Assembly (NCBI GenBank): GCA_013399305.1
Contig: VXAI01000246.1
Coordinates: 1,006,979 to 1,070,978, forward strand
Origin: Rostratula benghalensis
Lineage: Eukaryota > Chordata > Aves > Charadriiformes > Rostratulidae
Direction: 5' to 3'
Length of the DNA: 64,000 nucleotides
Positions 47,996 through 60,491 of this stretch are shown in pieces. The translations under genes were made by a program, and so were the position numbers. The notes under the pieces are model-generated. The model worked only from the letters and a program-made list of their open reading frames with translations. It made no database searches and had not been told where the DNA came from. Each line of letters starts with the position of its first letter. The stretch's first letter is position 1.

Positions 47996-50819
47996 GTATA
48001 TATTATTTTTCCTATGTCCAAAGAGAAAAAGAATTATAATTTTTTTCAATCAACAATTAAAAGTATGGACCTGACTAGTTAACTTGGAATCCTTAAACGT
48101 TCTGAAGTTCAGTAATACAATAATACAGCTTTTGAGGTAGAAACTGTGGAAGATGTTGTCAGTAAAGTTGTTGAGAGTGTAACAAACCATGAACCAGTTA
48201 CACACCTTTCCTTGCAGAAGTTAGAAATAGCTGATCCACCTGTTAGGTCTTATTCACAAACGTTATCCTAAAACAGGAAAACAAAGAAATAAGTGTAGAG
48301 TTCCTCAGAACAAAAGCAGAAGCTCGTTAACTAAAATAATAACAGGGATACAGCGCAGGGCATCTAGATGTGAACAACAGGAAGCTTAGAGAATACACTG
48401 TGGACCAACAAAGAGAGCAGAAAAGGCAATGAAGACCTGAGGAGAGAAATGCTTACGTGCAGAGAAGAGCATCTAAGAAGTACCTCCTCCAAGTGCTGCA
48501 ACTGCAAAGAGCTGTTCAACACACAGACATCCAGCTGCCCGGTATTTAATACGGATGTAAGACCAGGCTTGAACAACGCAAGTGAAAAAAGAGAAACAGA
48601 AAAACCCCAAACCACACCATGTGATTTAGACAGCCAATAACAGCTATGCAAGAGCAAATAAATAAATGTGAACGGCAAACAAATGCAAAGAGCTTGTGAA
48701 CTACTCATGGATTTTTCATGAGACGAAGAAGAAATTTGTCAGACAAATTATTTGCCCTGAATTATTCACTCAGCTGTAATTATGGCCATTGGCAGGCAGA
48801 GAAACATAACTTAGATTGATGATTTCTGAGTTTCTCAGCAAATCCTTCACCAGAAGACCTGATCTCAAGAAAAAAAAAGCCTTTCTGCTGAACTTGTGAA
48901 GCTGTACATGGTTTTGTTCAGGCCATAGCCACTGCTCTGGGCAGCGGCTCTTGGTCAAGATTTTGCTCTTGTTGAAATCTTCTTCTGCCCTCAGCCTTCA
49001 CGGAGTGGTGGCCACGGGCACCCCGCGCTCTCTTGCATCCATGTAACTCCCAAGATGAAATATTATATGACACAGGGTAAACAGCAACACAGAGCACAGA
49101 ACAGCAAATAGAAAGTAGGACTGATTCTATATAAAGTTAGAAAATAAAAGGTTCTTCTAAACTACTTTCAATTTGTGATTAGGAAAATGGAGTATAATAG
49201 CTGTGAAAAAAACCCAGACCCTTCTTTCTTCTCAGCCAGAACAGTGGCCATCAGCTGGGTCCAGCAGAGTACAGCACTGTGCACACCAACTACAGAAAAA
49301 AAAACAGTTACCACTAGAAAACTGTCTGCCAGGAGTATTGACTTCATTGCCAAAAATGAGATTGTGCGGATGTACACTTAACACAGTACTTAATAGAAAA
49401 GACAAGCTTCAAAATTGTTTAGTATGTTCATGAAGACATAACTGCAGAGTATTTTTACGGAAGAGTGAGCAGGCACAGACACAGAGTGCTGCTTTTCTGA
49501 CACTATTACATGGACTATGGCTAGGCCTCTAGAAAGAAATTAATCTCAAGTGTAGAGTTGAAAGGAAAAAAACATCAGGACATCTGAAATAATTTGTTAA
49601 TACTAAAAAAGGTAAATAGATATGTTTCTGCTCACTGGGAACATACTAGTAATAACTGCCACTTCCCCCCCAACTCTTCTTAAAAAAGACATTGAGATTT
49701 TGTTGTCTTAGATAATTACCTAACCAAGAGGATTGTTACCATGAAAATCTCTTACAAATCCAAACTGAAATAAACCAATAAAATTGTCACCTTGGATGAA
49801 AAATCCCTGACTGACATTGTGAGGGTGTTATAATCATTAATTGGATATATTTCAAAGCTTTATACAGATAAAGCATTACATAAATGTGCAGAATTGTATT
49901 CCTCACCTTGATCTGCTGGTAAAAATGCCCCAAAGAAACTTCTTGTTGTCTACTTCAAGCTGACGCTCAGGCAGTTCATTGTATGTCTTGTCAGTTGCTA
50001 AATGGTACTGTCAGGGCTTCAAACTGACAGGAATCAACCCAAGTCAGAAGCTGCATTCATAAACCTGAGTAAAAAGAAGCAATTTCAGTCAGCTTTTGGT
50101 TTCTCTGAGAACAGCATGACACAGCGCAGAACTGTATGACAGAATTTTTCTCTATCCTGGTGAGGAATCTGAGGCCATTTGCAGAATAAAATAGGAGTGA
50201 ACACAACTAGAAAACCTGATGGCACTGTCACAAAAGCAAGTTCACTGCAGTTTAAGTAAGTGATCCAATAGTCACATCATAAAACATCAGGTCTGGGAAT
50301 ACAAGACTGTGCTAAAACACTTGGGCATATCTTCACTAAATTCAATGAGCTTGCACACACTGTGAACTGTGTGTGTAAGTGGAGCACACTGAGCACTGAC
50401 CATGCTGACACAAATTTCAATTGACATCACAATTTCATGCTGACTATGTCACAGAATACATAACTTTTCTACAGAATCTCAACTGCATAACAACAACTTC
50501 TCAGGACATACTTAGCAAAACCAGAAGAGTAGGTGTTCTCAGGGCATAGCCAGCAGACACAGAGGAGCTGTAGGATTACTGTTGCTGCACATGGTTTTCC
50601 ACCAGTGCAGGAAATTGTGGGTCTGATGTTTATTTTTAACTAGTGATTAATTGAAAATTTCACTTCTCTGCTAGAGAGTACAGTTTTCCAAAGAGAAAGC
50701 CTAAGACAAGCAGTGGCTCCCTGAGGAAAGCAAAGCAGAGCCAAATATAGAGAAGATTCATTAGGTCCCCATCCAATTCCATTCAAATGGGTCTACAAAT
50801 GAAGAAAGATCAGTGGATT

Positions 50820-51295
50820 CATGAACAGGATCCTTATAACCTTCAGTGATGCACCCCATTGGAATTTAAGTGAAATTACCATCCCTCCTTCTGGGATGAT
50901 TGATTGCATCCCATACCTCACCCAAACAAACACCACCTCTTCTTGTCACACCGATTCCTACCGGCTCCCTCCTATCAACTGGCGCCACATCTGCCGGAAA
51001 GCTCCCTTGATTGCATTAGCATTTTTTTGGGCAAATCCTTCCCCCTGCCAGGCCCCAACTTCGGTTAAAACCGTGGGTGCAGGGATGAGAAGTTTTGCTG
51101 TCGGAGAGGCAGAGAGAGCCCCCAGAGCATCTCACGCTTGCCTTCCCCGCGCCGCCCCTCCATGGGAGCTGCTCCAACGCGGGCAGTAATTGCTGCCAAC
51201 ATTGTTCGGGGCCTTGCCTCGCTGCCAGAGACAAATCTTTCATTCATGAAGAAGTGCTCGTTAGGCCAGCGCTGGACTCCAAACCCACTTAATTA
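50820..51295. promoter_or_regulatory. CpG-rich patch, candidate regulatory element
   Basis: From about 50950 to 51275 there are some 15-20 CpGs in roughly 330 bases (for example CCGCGCCGCC near 51146, AACGCGGG near 51176), far above the rest of the window. Homeodomain-like sequence sits to the right (AGTAATTGCTG near 51185; CTTAATTAAATTGG at 51288). No coding frame has a recognisable domain, and no clear TATA box or conserved exon is visible. It could be a small CpG island, a distal promoter of a non-coding RNA or a conserved element. Confidence 0.35.
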
Positions 51296-51297
51296 AA

Positions 51298-51362
51298 TTG
51301 GAGGGGGGGGAAAAAAAAAGAAAAAAGAAAAAAAAAACAAGAAGGAAAGAAAAGAAAAAAAG
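51298..51362. repeat. Polypurine tract
   Basis: About 64 bases of G and A almost without interruption (GGAGGGGGGGG, then A-rich units with single G). It directly follows the CpG-rich patch. Confidence 0.92.
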
Positions 51363-54040
51363 GTCGCTTAGCTGTGGTGGGAAATTTGCACACAAAGGCC
51401 CGGTGGTGTCTGGGTCCTTACTCGCTATTGTGGCTCCCACACAGTTTCACAAAATAGCAGCATCTCCCACCCCCCCGTCCTGCCCTGTCCCTCTCCAGCC
51501 ACTGGAAAGGCAGCAGACACCCTCATTAAAAGACCAGTTTGTTATGGAATGTTTTCCCAAGGATTCACTAACAGGGCTTTTCTCCGCAGCAATCAAGGGC
51601 TCGCAAGAGCTCTCCAAGGGCAGAATGCTTCAAGAATTTCAAAAATAAAGAGAGTGTAAACAGGTACACGGGAAAAGCCTCTTCTGAGCAGTTATGTAAA
51701 CATTCCCAATGCGATTTAAAAACCTCCAATGCTGAAACCATCAAGTCTGACTCTTTCCTTTAATTATATTCACACACCCCTGCTGACGGCACTCAGGGCA
51801 CAGCCATGGAAGAGGCCTCAGAACAGGCCCTTCAGTGTCGGTAAACAACGAGCAAACAAAACCTCAACACCCGCCTCCAAACACTCACATCTTCCAAGCA
51901 ACAGCCACAAGCCCTCTCCCCACACTAAATTTCAGGTGGCACAAGGGATTTTGTGAAGAGAGAGTCAGGAAATGGGAGTAAGAACCAAACACAATACCTA
52001 AACAGATTCAGCTTTGGCCTGATCTCGGTATTTTTGGCTTTTGTCTCGGTTTTCAGATTTACAAGATTTGGTTTGGTTTTGTTGTTTTTAACATCCATTT
52101 CATTGTAAGCCTCTTGGGGCACTGGCCACAGATCTGAATACTACACAAAATAAAGCAAATTGCCAGTATTAATGATGGATTGCAACAGCATTTCTGAGAG
52201 AAGTATGTGGAAAGTATCACTAACATTTACTAACAGCAAACGTTGCTCTTCCTCTGCACATAATATTCCCTTCTGTGTGAATAACAATTGGTTGTACACT
52301 AACAAATCATCACTGAATAATTTTTCTATTATATGGTAAATAGTATTCAGAGTAAAATTACCTAATTCTGTATGACAGCTACATTCAGCTGCTTCTATAT
52401 AATTCTCTACCATAATTGAATATTGAGTTACATAAAGTAAAATGTTTATGTATTTATGTGAAACCCAATAAATTAATAGGAACAATGATGTCTAATTTTT
52501 TGAGATTGTGTAGAGTCAATATGAAATTATAACACTAAAGCATTGAGAAAAGTTAATTAAGACAGTAAAACTGGGAGTGAAAGAAAAACATCAAACTGTC
52601 CCACAAATCACATCAGCATCATACTAGATGTATTTATCCTATTGTTTCTATGCTTACAAAATCCTTAATTCTTTCTACAGAAAAACAAGAGAAATATTTT
52701 TTCTGCCATACCACTTTTGTTGTCATTAAATAAAATACAGAATTGATATGAACACAAATACTTTCGATACTCAAACATTTTGCTGCATGTGTTGTCCTGT
52801 AAATCTCAGGATGCCGATTGAAATCTGCTCTTACACCTGTGATTTCTGCTGGTCACAGAAGAGATTTGGCCCTACTTGTGTTACCAGCCCTTCCAATTTC
52901 AAAATTGGATCTTTCAGAATCTCCTACATTAGAGTTACAAAGCTCTTCTTTCTCAACTGACACAAGGCAACACCACATAGTGAGCTCTCTTTTTGCAGTG
53001 GTGTTTTTCTGACATCCATAAAGAAAAAAGAAGCACTATTGGAAAATTATTAGTGAATTATAGCCATTGTTGTCCATTGCATTTCTAGAAATATACAGGT
53101 GGCTGGATACAAATATCTGAGGTTCTCAGAAATTCAAGTGTATGTCTTCCAGATTGTGTTTTTTCTTATAGCAGAAAATAAAAATGTGGTGCTTCCATTT
53201 ATTCACACTCGCATTAAAAATGTTTTTTAATATTCTTAAGAGTCAACAAATCTGAAATACATGTTTCATGGCTACAGAAAATCTGAAATAAGTATGTCTC
53301 GTAACTGTCTACACTTGAAGTTATTGTTCCTTTTTAAAAAAGATTAAATGAAACTTATTATGAGATACTCGTAGATAACAATGCAACAAGTACTTTAGAT
53401 GGTTTTGACCTATCCCCTTAGTCTTGTTTTCTACTGTCCTACTGCAGAAAACTTTACACTTCTTCAGATGCAGAAAAACATCTCAAGAGAAAAAAAAAAA
53501 AAAAAAGAAAAATTCTCAAGAGTACAAGAAAGCACGTTTCTTGGCTTGCAACTGAACCACTACAAAAAAAAAAATTTTAAAAAGGAATTGGTTACTCTGC
53601 TCATCTTTATGTAAGCCTTTCCAGCTTTACATCTGAACTGCTTATTTTAAGAATTTTTCATCACATTAATTTTCAAGCAAAAGATTCCACAAACGCAATA
53701 ACATTTTTCAGAAAATGAGAACTGAGGAAAAAAAAAAAAAAAGTTATTTTCAAAGCTACTGCAGGGTCAATTGCTTACCACAGTGCTTCCACACTTTAAT
53801 ACCAGAAAATCAGGACTATCCAAAGCTGCCTGAAGTCTAAAAAGTCCCCATTTTTATATTCAATAAAATATGAAAATATACTCAATATAATTTTATATTC
53901 AATAGAATTTTGTCCAGGTCCCAAGGCAGTTATGTGGGTGAGGTATTTTCTACGTTCTCATCAATGAAGAGACTGTTCATCATGCTATTAATTGATTATA
54001 ACAGGGATTTCTAATGTTTCTCACTGGAGATTTCCAAAAG

Positions 54041-54122
54041 AATCACATAGAATCTCAGGAACTGGAAGGGACCTTGAAAGATCATCTAGTCCAATCCCCC
54101 CGCCGGAGCAGGGGCACCTAGG
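54041..54122 (-). mobile_element. CR1 LINE 3' terminus, antisense
   Basis: 'AATCACATAGAATCTCAGGA', 'CTGGAAGGGACCTTGAAAGA', 'TCATCTAGTCCAATCCCCCC' and 'GCCGGAGCAGGGGCACCTAG' are the reverse complement of the last 80 bases of CR1 of the 6004/57440 type. Confidence 0.93.
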
Positions 54123-54859
54123 TAATAGTTTAGAGTAATTAAAAAGTATGTTTTCATTAGATACTTAGCAAAATGAGCTAGATGTTTCATACATTGTGAA
54201 AATTTTGGTTTTGGTAATACTAACTTTTAGATATTCAATATTGTATGATGTTAAGAGGAAAGGGATGCAAATATGCTTTATTATTGGGAGTAATGTTCTT
54301 AGTCTTCCTTGATTCTTAATTAAAATAATTAAGTCCCTGCTCTGGCTGTTCTTTCTTTCACAAGTTAGGCTACATTACTATTTGGATTGGTTTCCATTAT
54401 TAGTAGCTTTTAGCAATGGAATAGAGTTAAAAATGTTAGTTTTTAACATGCCTTTTGTACTTATAATCCATGTACATTGAGCAGAAGCTGAAAGCATTAA
54501 TTTGTCACTCAGCCCTGCTCTGTATCTAGGCCCACTTGAAACAGAGTAAGTACACACACAGAGAAAAAAAAAGATTGCTACCTATTCCCCAGAGGTAAAT
54601 GAGCTTGTAAACAGTCAGGTACGTTAGGATTTACTGAGCCCATTAACTATAGTTCCAAAGCAGATTGCAACATAGGATAGCATGCTGCAAAATCAAGGAT
54701 GTTTCAGTGCAGAAACCACCTTTTAATCTAGATAACACGAAAATTTACTTCATACCCTAAGATGGATTTTCAATTCACAGATCAGACCCAAGGGTTAACA
54801 TCAACCACATGTAAAATCTTTTTTGATGTTAAACTGAAAACCCTCTGGAAACCTGTGAA

Positions 54860-55330
54860 GAACTTCAGCGCCCGCCCGATGGCAGGAGTTTTGTACAATC
54901 TCAGTGCACAAATGGCAATGCACCAAGAGCTCGGGAGGGACCACGCGGAAAAAGGCGAGAGCACGCAAAAATGGTAAACTCTCAAAAAGAGCCAGATATG
55001 AACCCTGCTGAATTTAAAACAAGAGGTCTGGACAAGAGCAGGTCGGATGATGAAATCAGGAGTGCTGAATAGCTTGAGTCTAAGAGCAAAAGGCCGGGTG
55101 GATTCTCCTCTGCAGCGGGGACAAAGCCACCCAGGAAGGGCCAGCAAGCGCTGGGAGCTGCGGTTTCGGAGACGTAGCCAAGGCTGAGGGGGTTTGCAGA
55201 ACACACAAAACAAGCACGGCCAAGAGCCTGTGGCAGCTCCTCAGCCACAACGTGGCCAAAGCACCCGATTTCACCAGGGTGAGCTCCGCAAGGCAGAAAC
55301 CTTGTCTTGACACACGTCTTTGACTTGCCA
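54860..55330. other. GC- and CpG-richer patch of unknown nature
   Basis: Roughly 470 bases with raised GC and scattered CpGs (CGCCCGCCCGATGG near 54869, GGTTTCGGAGACGTAGCC near 55163). Overlapping frames on the minus strand (54782-55213, 54982-55335, 55080-55331) are explained by low stop density in GC-rich DNA. I see no domain, no CR1 match and no clear splice sites. It could be an unrecognised old repeat or a regulatory patch. Confidence 0.3.
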
Positions 55331-56398
55331 CGCACAGACCACTGATACTCTAAAAATTACACACGAGAAACACTATTACAGGGCACTAATTAGCAGAGAC
55401 CAATGAAACCAAAACCTAGGTGCTGCTGTTACAAATTTTAAAATCCCATGTAATTCCAACCCTTATTCTGATTTGCTTTCTGTGCAGTTTGGTAATCTCA
55501 AGTTGGTAGTTATGGCATTCCCATGTAGAAGTGGTTTCTTACCTACCCACAAGATGTAGAATTCCCACAAAACAAGAACAATATGCTATCATATCTTTAA
55601 TGTGGTTGGCTAGTAGTGATTTCAAAAACAGATATTGCTGTCCTTAAAAAATAAAACAAATCCAAACTGTCACATTACTAACAATTTTTTTTTCCCCATG
55701 GCCCTTAACAATATGATAATTTATTTAAAACGGAAACAGTCCTGAAAGTGACCCACTTAAAATTATTAAAAAGATACGGTGTTCATTTCTGCTGTCCATA
55801 AGACAGGCAATGGCTTATGAATATGCAAACTGATCAGATGTAATTAACATGATTGGCTCCTGCTGAAATACAATCTTCTGTGTTTAAGGGAGTTAGATGC
55901 AAAAACTAATGAGGTCAATTTAATATGCTTGTGAAGAAAGCATCTGCTGTCAGTGCAACAGACAAGAACACCAGTACTAATCCCCTTTTCTGAGAAAATA
56001 CTTTAAGTTTTCCACTATAAACTAGGAAATCTTGGGAGCATGGAGTCACCCAGCACTGATGAATGCTGGGCAATTAACAAGGAAGAAATAAAAGCTTGTT
56101 TCCATTTGTAGTAATGATAAGCATGGCATTTAATTAACTAGAAGGTTTTCAACAAGTGTTACAGGCAGCTAGCTGACCATCACAGCACTGGCCTCATCAG
56201 GCCTCTTCAAGATGCACACTTCCAGCAGATGACCTGCAAGTATCTTGCTCCACTGACCTCAAGGAAAAGGTAAAATATAGTATGTGTTACATCAGCAATT
56301 AAACAACAGCAAGTTTGACCTCTTAGCACAAAAGGTGATACCTAGAAACTATTCAAAGTTTAAATGTTTACACTTTTCTAGTGGTTAAAATCCTTCCA

Positions 56399-56445
56399 GG
56401 GAGAAGAAGGGAGAAGAAGAAGGGAGAAGAAGAAGGGAGAAGAGA
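56399..56445. repeat. Short purine minisatellite, ~15-bp period
   Basis: GGGAGAAGAAGGGAGAAGAA is followed by repeats of AGAAGAAGGGAGAAG, about three units in all, with every base a purine. Confidence 0.9.
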
Positions 56446-57352
56446 CACGACAGAGTCCCATGCTTTGGTATGTACAAGCCTTTGTGACACTGTTTCATGT
56501 GAAAACCATGCTGCAAAAGTGGGGTGGAAACCAGTTTGGAAACCACAATTCCAGCAGTCACCAGTAGCTCACTGCCAGGTGATCTACAGAAGCCTGCTAA
56601 GAATTTGCCATTTCAAGTATGGTCATGACTGGCCTGGGTAGAGGAATAGATGATAACCTTGCCATTTTTAAATCACTTCAAACAGCAGGGGCTGCCAGTG
56701 CTGTTGGTGATCACTATTGTAACTCATATTTAACTTAAACTGCAGAAATGGATTGAAAGTAACACCCACAACTCAAGGAAAATAAATGCAAGAAGTTACT
56801 CCTGGGCAAATTTGATGAGCTGCACTAAGGCTGGTTCCAAAGTCAGGCCAGTGCTACCTGTCTCCACTGCTCTCACTTAAAACCCCTGTGACTCAGGCCA
56901 GATAAACCCACTCCCACCCAGATTCCTGTGGTGTGACAGTGACACCCAGTGACGAGTTTTACACTAACCTCCTGTGAGCATCCAGAAAAATAAAAATCAC
57001 TCCTCTGTTTAAAGGTAAAAGGCAGAATTAGGTTGTCCATCAGCTACACGGTTCCTCAGCCTGCTTCCCACCAAAGTCCTGGAAAGCCAGCTCTCTGCTG
57101 CTCCCTGCATGAAATTCTGCATCGCTGAGGGCTCAGCAAGCAAAAGCCCTCCCTCAGAACTATCCCTTTGCACTGACTGAGCTGCAACAGCCCAGCAAGA
57201 AGTAACACAAACGCAGAGAACATTTACTGCCATCTCAAGAAAAGTTAATACACTTTACAGAAATAATCTGAACCAGGCTTGGTAAGATTTTACAAAGAAC
57301 TCAAGTAAATACAGTCCCACACGCCATGCAACTCTAACAGGTCTGGTGCTAA

Positions 57353-57437
57353 TCCTAGAATCATTCAGGTTGGAAAAGACCCTTGGGATCATTGAGTCCA
57401 ACCATCAGCCCTACTTTATTAAATTCTCCCCTACACC
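57353..57437 (-). mobile_element. CR1 LINE 3'-end fragment, antisense
   Basis: 'CCTAGAATCATTCAGGTTGG', 'AAAAGACCCTTGGGATCATT' and 'GAGTCCAACCATCAGCC' are the reverse complement of a third CR1 3'-end subtype (the GATGATCC/AAGGGTCTTTTCCAACC form). It abuts the next, oppositely oriented CR1. Confidence 0.9.
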
Positions 57438-57439
57438 AG

Positions 57440-57915
57440 CTCCAGAAGGACAGGGAACTGCTGGAGAGAGTCCAGGGCAGGGCTACAAAGATGCTGAAGG
57501 GAGTGGAGCATCTCCCAGAGGAGGAAAGGCTGAGGGAGCTGGGTCTCTTCAGCTTGGAGGAGACAGAGGGGTGAGCTCCTGAATGTTTCTAAATCTGGAA
57601 AGGGTGAGTGTCAGGAGGATGGAGCCAGGCTCTTCTCAGGGACAGGCAATGACAGGACAAGGGGCAATGGGTGCAAGCTGGAACAGAGGAGGTTCCACTG
57701 AAATAGGAGGAAAAACTTCTTCATGGTGAGGGTGAGGGAACACTGGCAGGGGCTGCCCAGAGAGGTGGTGGAGTCTCCTTCTCTGGAGACATTCAAACCC
57801 CTCCTGGACACGTCCCTGTGGGACCTGCTCTGGGTGTTCCTGCTCTGGCAGGGGGATTGGACTGGGTGAGCTTTCCAGGTCCCTTCCAATCCCCGAGATT
57901 CTGTGACTCTGTAAC
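57440..57915 (+). mobile_element. CR1 LINE, 5'-truncated copy (~0.48 kb)
   Basis: The longest CR1 here: 'CTGGAGAGAGTCCAGGGCAG', 'GCTACAAAGATGCTGAAGGG', 'CTGAGGGAGCTGGGTCTCTT', 'GGACAAGGGGCAATGGGTGC', 'CCCAGAGAGGTGGTGGAGTC', 'GGGGGATTGGACTGGGTGAG' and the 'GAGATTCTGTGACTCTGT' tail. A short deletion near 57560 (GGAGGAGACAGAGGGGTGAG) separates it from the 15930 copy. Only the 3' non-reverse-transcriptase part is present. The frames 57346-57582 (plus) and 57611-57889 (minus) are CR1-derived. Confidence 0.97.
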
Positions 57916-59860
57916 AGGCAGAGTAGCAGGTAAACTACTGGAGTGTTGAGTGGCTGTCATGACAGAAGCCTGATCTGCAACTGCATCACATTATGTACTA
58001 ATAATATGCCAGGTTAGTCTCCTTTCATTGCCTTTCAAAGTTTTCCATTTCAGATTTGATTTAATCAAATATTCACTTACTTGAAATTACTGGTTAAATC
58101 ATTTGAATTATTTGAATTAATAATTCTAAAACTGCAGGTCACCTGCAGCCTCTACTTTATTTTGAATGACTGGTCACCAAAGTTTAAAAGTTAACCAAGC
58201 ACAACTACTGCTCATTACCCTAATTCAGAAAAGGCTTGGTATCTGTTTTCTGGGTTCTTTCCCCATCACATGGTTGGTTATTACATGCAGGCAACACATT
58301 ACCAGGGGACAAAGTCATGTTTTGGGAAGCAGGCAGTTGAGAAGAGCAGGTCTCTCACTGACTGTGCCTTCCAAAATTGTCCGTGGGATCTGGTCTGCCA
58401 CGAGATGGCAGAGGGCCAGAAGCTCTGTCACTGCAGAATGCAGTATTTTATGGCCACAGCTTTAATGTCAGCAGTCCCTTGCTTTATCTTTGGTACCTTG
58501 TCTAAGACGTGGTGGTCAAACCCATTTGTGCAGCTGCCGGTGTTCTCTCTGTTCTTTACTCATCTGCTGCTTCTTCCTGACCTTGTTTGGAAATGCAGCT
58601 TAGAATTTCCATGTTTCTGCGCTGCATCTACTGACCTTTTACCCCAGCTTTTTCTGCTGTGAAGTATTATAACCCAGTTTGAAGTCCAAATACATTACGT
58701 CTGTTAGTCTGTCCCATCAGTTCTTATTGAGACTTTTTCACGGAAGTTAATCAGATTTGTTCAGCATGACCTACTATCTCATGATTTTCTGTTGTACTTC
58801 TCCCTTTGCCTGTGTCCCTTTATCATTTATGTCACTTATGTCCACGTTGTAGTGACTGCATCCAACATACAAACCCATTTCCCTTCAGTATTAGTCACCT
58901 TTGCTTCCCTTCTGTTTTCTGTACTGCTGCTAATGCTTTTTCCTCTGCTTCACTAATTTCAGTATTTACCACTGCTCCCTCTGCGTTCCTTACTCCAGTC
59001 TGAGACCAGCATCCTAGGGGAATGGGTTGTGGGTTGATCCTGAATATGTTGGCCCCCAGTATAAAATTCTGATCCATCAGGATACTTTAAATGTCAATGG
59101 CAATAGGCAAACCCAAATCCTGCTGGTTGATCTAAACAGACATTCCATGGGAGGGCTTTGTTCTTCTTAGTGAGGCTGGAAAAAAAAAAAAAAAAACCCA
59201 AAAACCCCCCAACCCTTATTTACTGACTTAATGCAGTTTTCTGGTACACAACATTCAATTTAATACTGGTGCTCAGATACAAGTAGTTTCATCAAAGTGA
59301 TTTTGAGGGTCCATTTCTTCTGTATTGACATTAGGCTGCCAATGATTTATTTGACTCATTTGAAGTTCTGTTCTTGTTTCTGGTCCTTAAATGCTGCTCA
59401 TGGGATAAGCAGTAACAGAGATCTGTTGACCAGTATCACAGCAGACCCATGGTATGGCTCACGGGGACATGTTCCTTATTAACCCACTACCTGTTTTCTG
59501 GCTTCTGATGCTTCAATTTGCCAAGCTGCTGAAGTTCTGAAAGATTATTTCTTCCTTTTAGTCCTCCCTATGAATATTTGAAGCGTTCACCAAACCAGCT
59601 AATTGCATAATAAAAGTTGTGGGTTTTTTCCATGAGAAGAAGAATATTTTTCTTACTTTGGGAACACCGATGAGAAGAAATTAACTTATTAACACATGCT
59701 CAAAATGTAGAAGAATGTTTACAATGTGTTTGTTGCTCCGTAGTCTGAACTATCTGTACAGTGAGTGAGGTATGGTCAGAAAAGTACACATGTATTGATT
59801 TGTTGCTTTTTGATTGCTGCAGGGATTGCTGACATTGTGTGAAGGTGATCACTACGTAAA
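57916..59860. other. Non-coding tract
   Basis: No gene is supported. A small AT-rich patch (58060-58130) repeats TTTGAATTA. Frames at 58166-58662 are up to 130 codons but have no domain. An A run with C/A-rich extension lies at about 59179-59213. Confidence 0.65.
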
Positions 59861-59943
59861 GAGGTGTCCCTGCCCAGGGCAAGGGGGGTGGAACTCCATG
59901 AGCTCTAAAGTCCCTTCCAGCTCTAACCATTCTACCATTCTAT
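59861..59943 (+). mobile_element. CR1 LINE 3' terminus
   Basis: 'GAGGTGTCCCTGCCCAGGGC', 'GGGGGGTGGAACTCCATGAG', 'CTCTAAAGTCCCTTCCAGCT' and 'CCATTCTACCATTCTAT' are the last 80 bases of CR1 of the 47674 subtype. The flank directly after it contains an octamer ATTTGCAT at 59944-59951. Confidence 0.95.
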
Positions 59944-60470
59944 ATTTGCATCTCATTGTCAGGTTTTGATTTGATACCTCCTTAGAAAGGGATCTGATTT
60001 AAAATGCATTTTTCTTCCTAAAAATGCCCTCAGGGGAAAGAAGATCATTGGACAATTCCATCCAGAAGAACTCACATTTATTTCAATTCTTCCAGCTGCA
60101 AGGTAATTTCAAAATAAACCAAGCTCTTAAAAAGAAATGATGGTCCCAATGATTCTATGTATTAAAACTTACAATCTCTCTCCAACTGATCAATGAGTAC
60201 ACTAAGAGATACTTCTGCATTTGAAATTTTTCTGCCTTGCTCGAGTGTTTTATTGAGGGGGGTAGCCTCTAAGTGAAAAAAGCAACTCTCCTAATATTTC
60301 TGTACCACAGATACTAAGAGAGAAGCCACAAATGATGGAAATAGGTGAGGTGCAGTAGTCGGGAACATGCAGTAGCGAATGCGGGATGTTGAAACACTTC
60401 AATCTTTTAAACAAGTAGAATAAATACAGTTTTTTAGATTGTGGTGATGAATCTGGAAGGATACGTCGAG

Positions 60471-60491
60471 TTGTTTGTTTGTTTGTTTGTT
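60471..60491. repeat. (GTTT)n microsatellite
   Basis: About five tandem GTTT units. A pure short microsatellite. Confidence 0.92.

Larger units (their letters stand above)
47996..54040. other. Non-coding tract
   Basis: No gene is supported. Contents: ordinary AT-rich DNA at 48000-50700 with a small ATAATCATTAATTGG patch near 49830; the CpG-rich patch 50930-51280; a purine tract at 51298-51362; AT-rich DNA with an isolated 114-codon minus frame at 52141-52485; A runs near 53491-53506, 53564 and 53729; and two copies of TTTATATTCAATA-A/G-AAT near 53853 and 53890. Confidence 0.6.
54123..57352. other. Non-coding tract
   Basis: No gene is supported. Contents: AT-rich DNA with an octamer ATGCAAAT at 54265-54272; a GC/CpG-richer patch at 54860-55330 with overlapping minus-strand frames up to 143 codons but no domain; AT-rich DNA at 55600-56130 with ATTA cores; and a GGGAGAAGAA minisatellite at 56399-56445. 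Sequence 56640-57350 shows nothing specific. Confidence 0.6.

Noticed and set aside
51298..51648. 116-codon frame with a Lys-rich start
   Set aside because: The Lys/Glu/Arg stretch is translated polypurine DNA and the rest has no domain.
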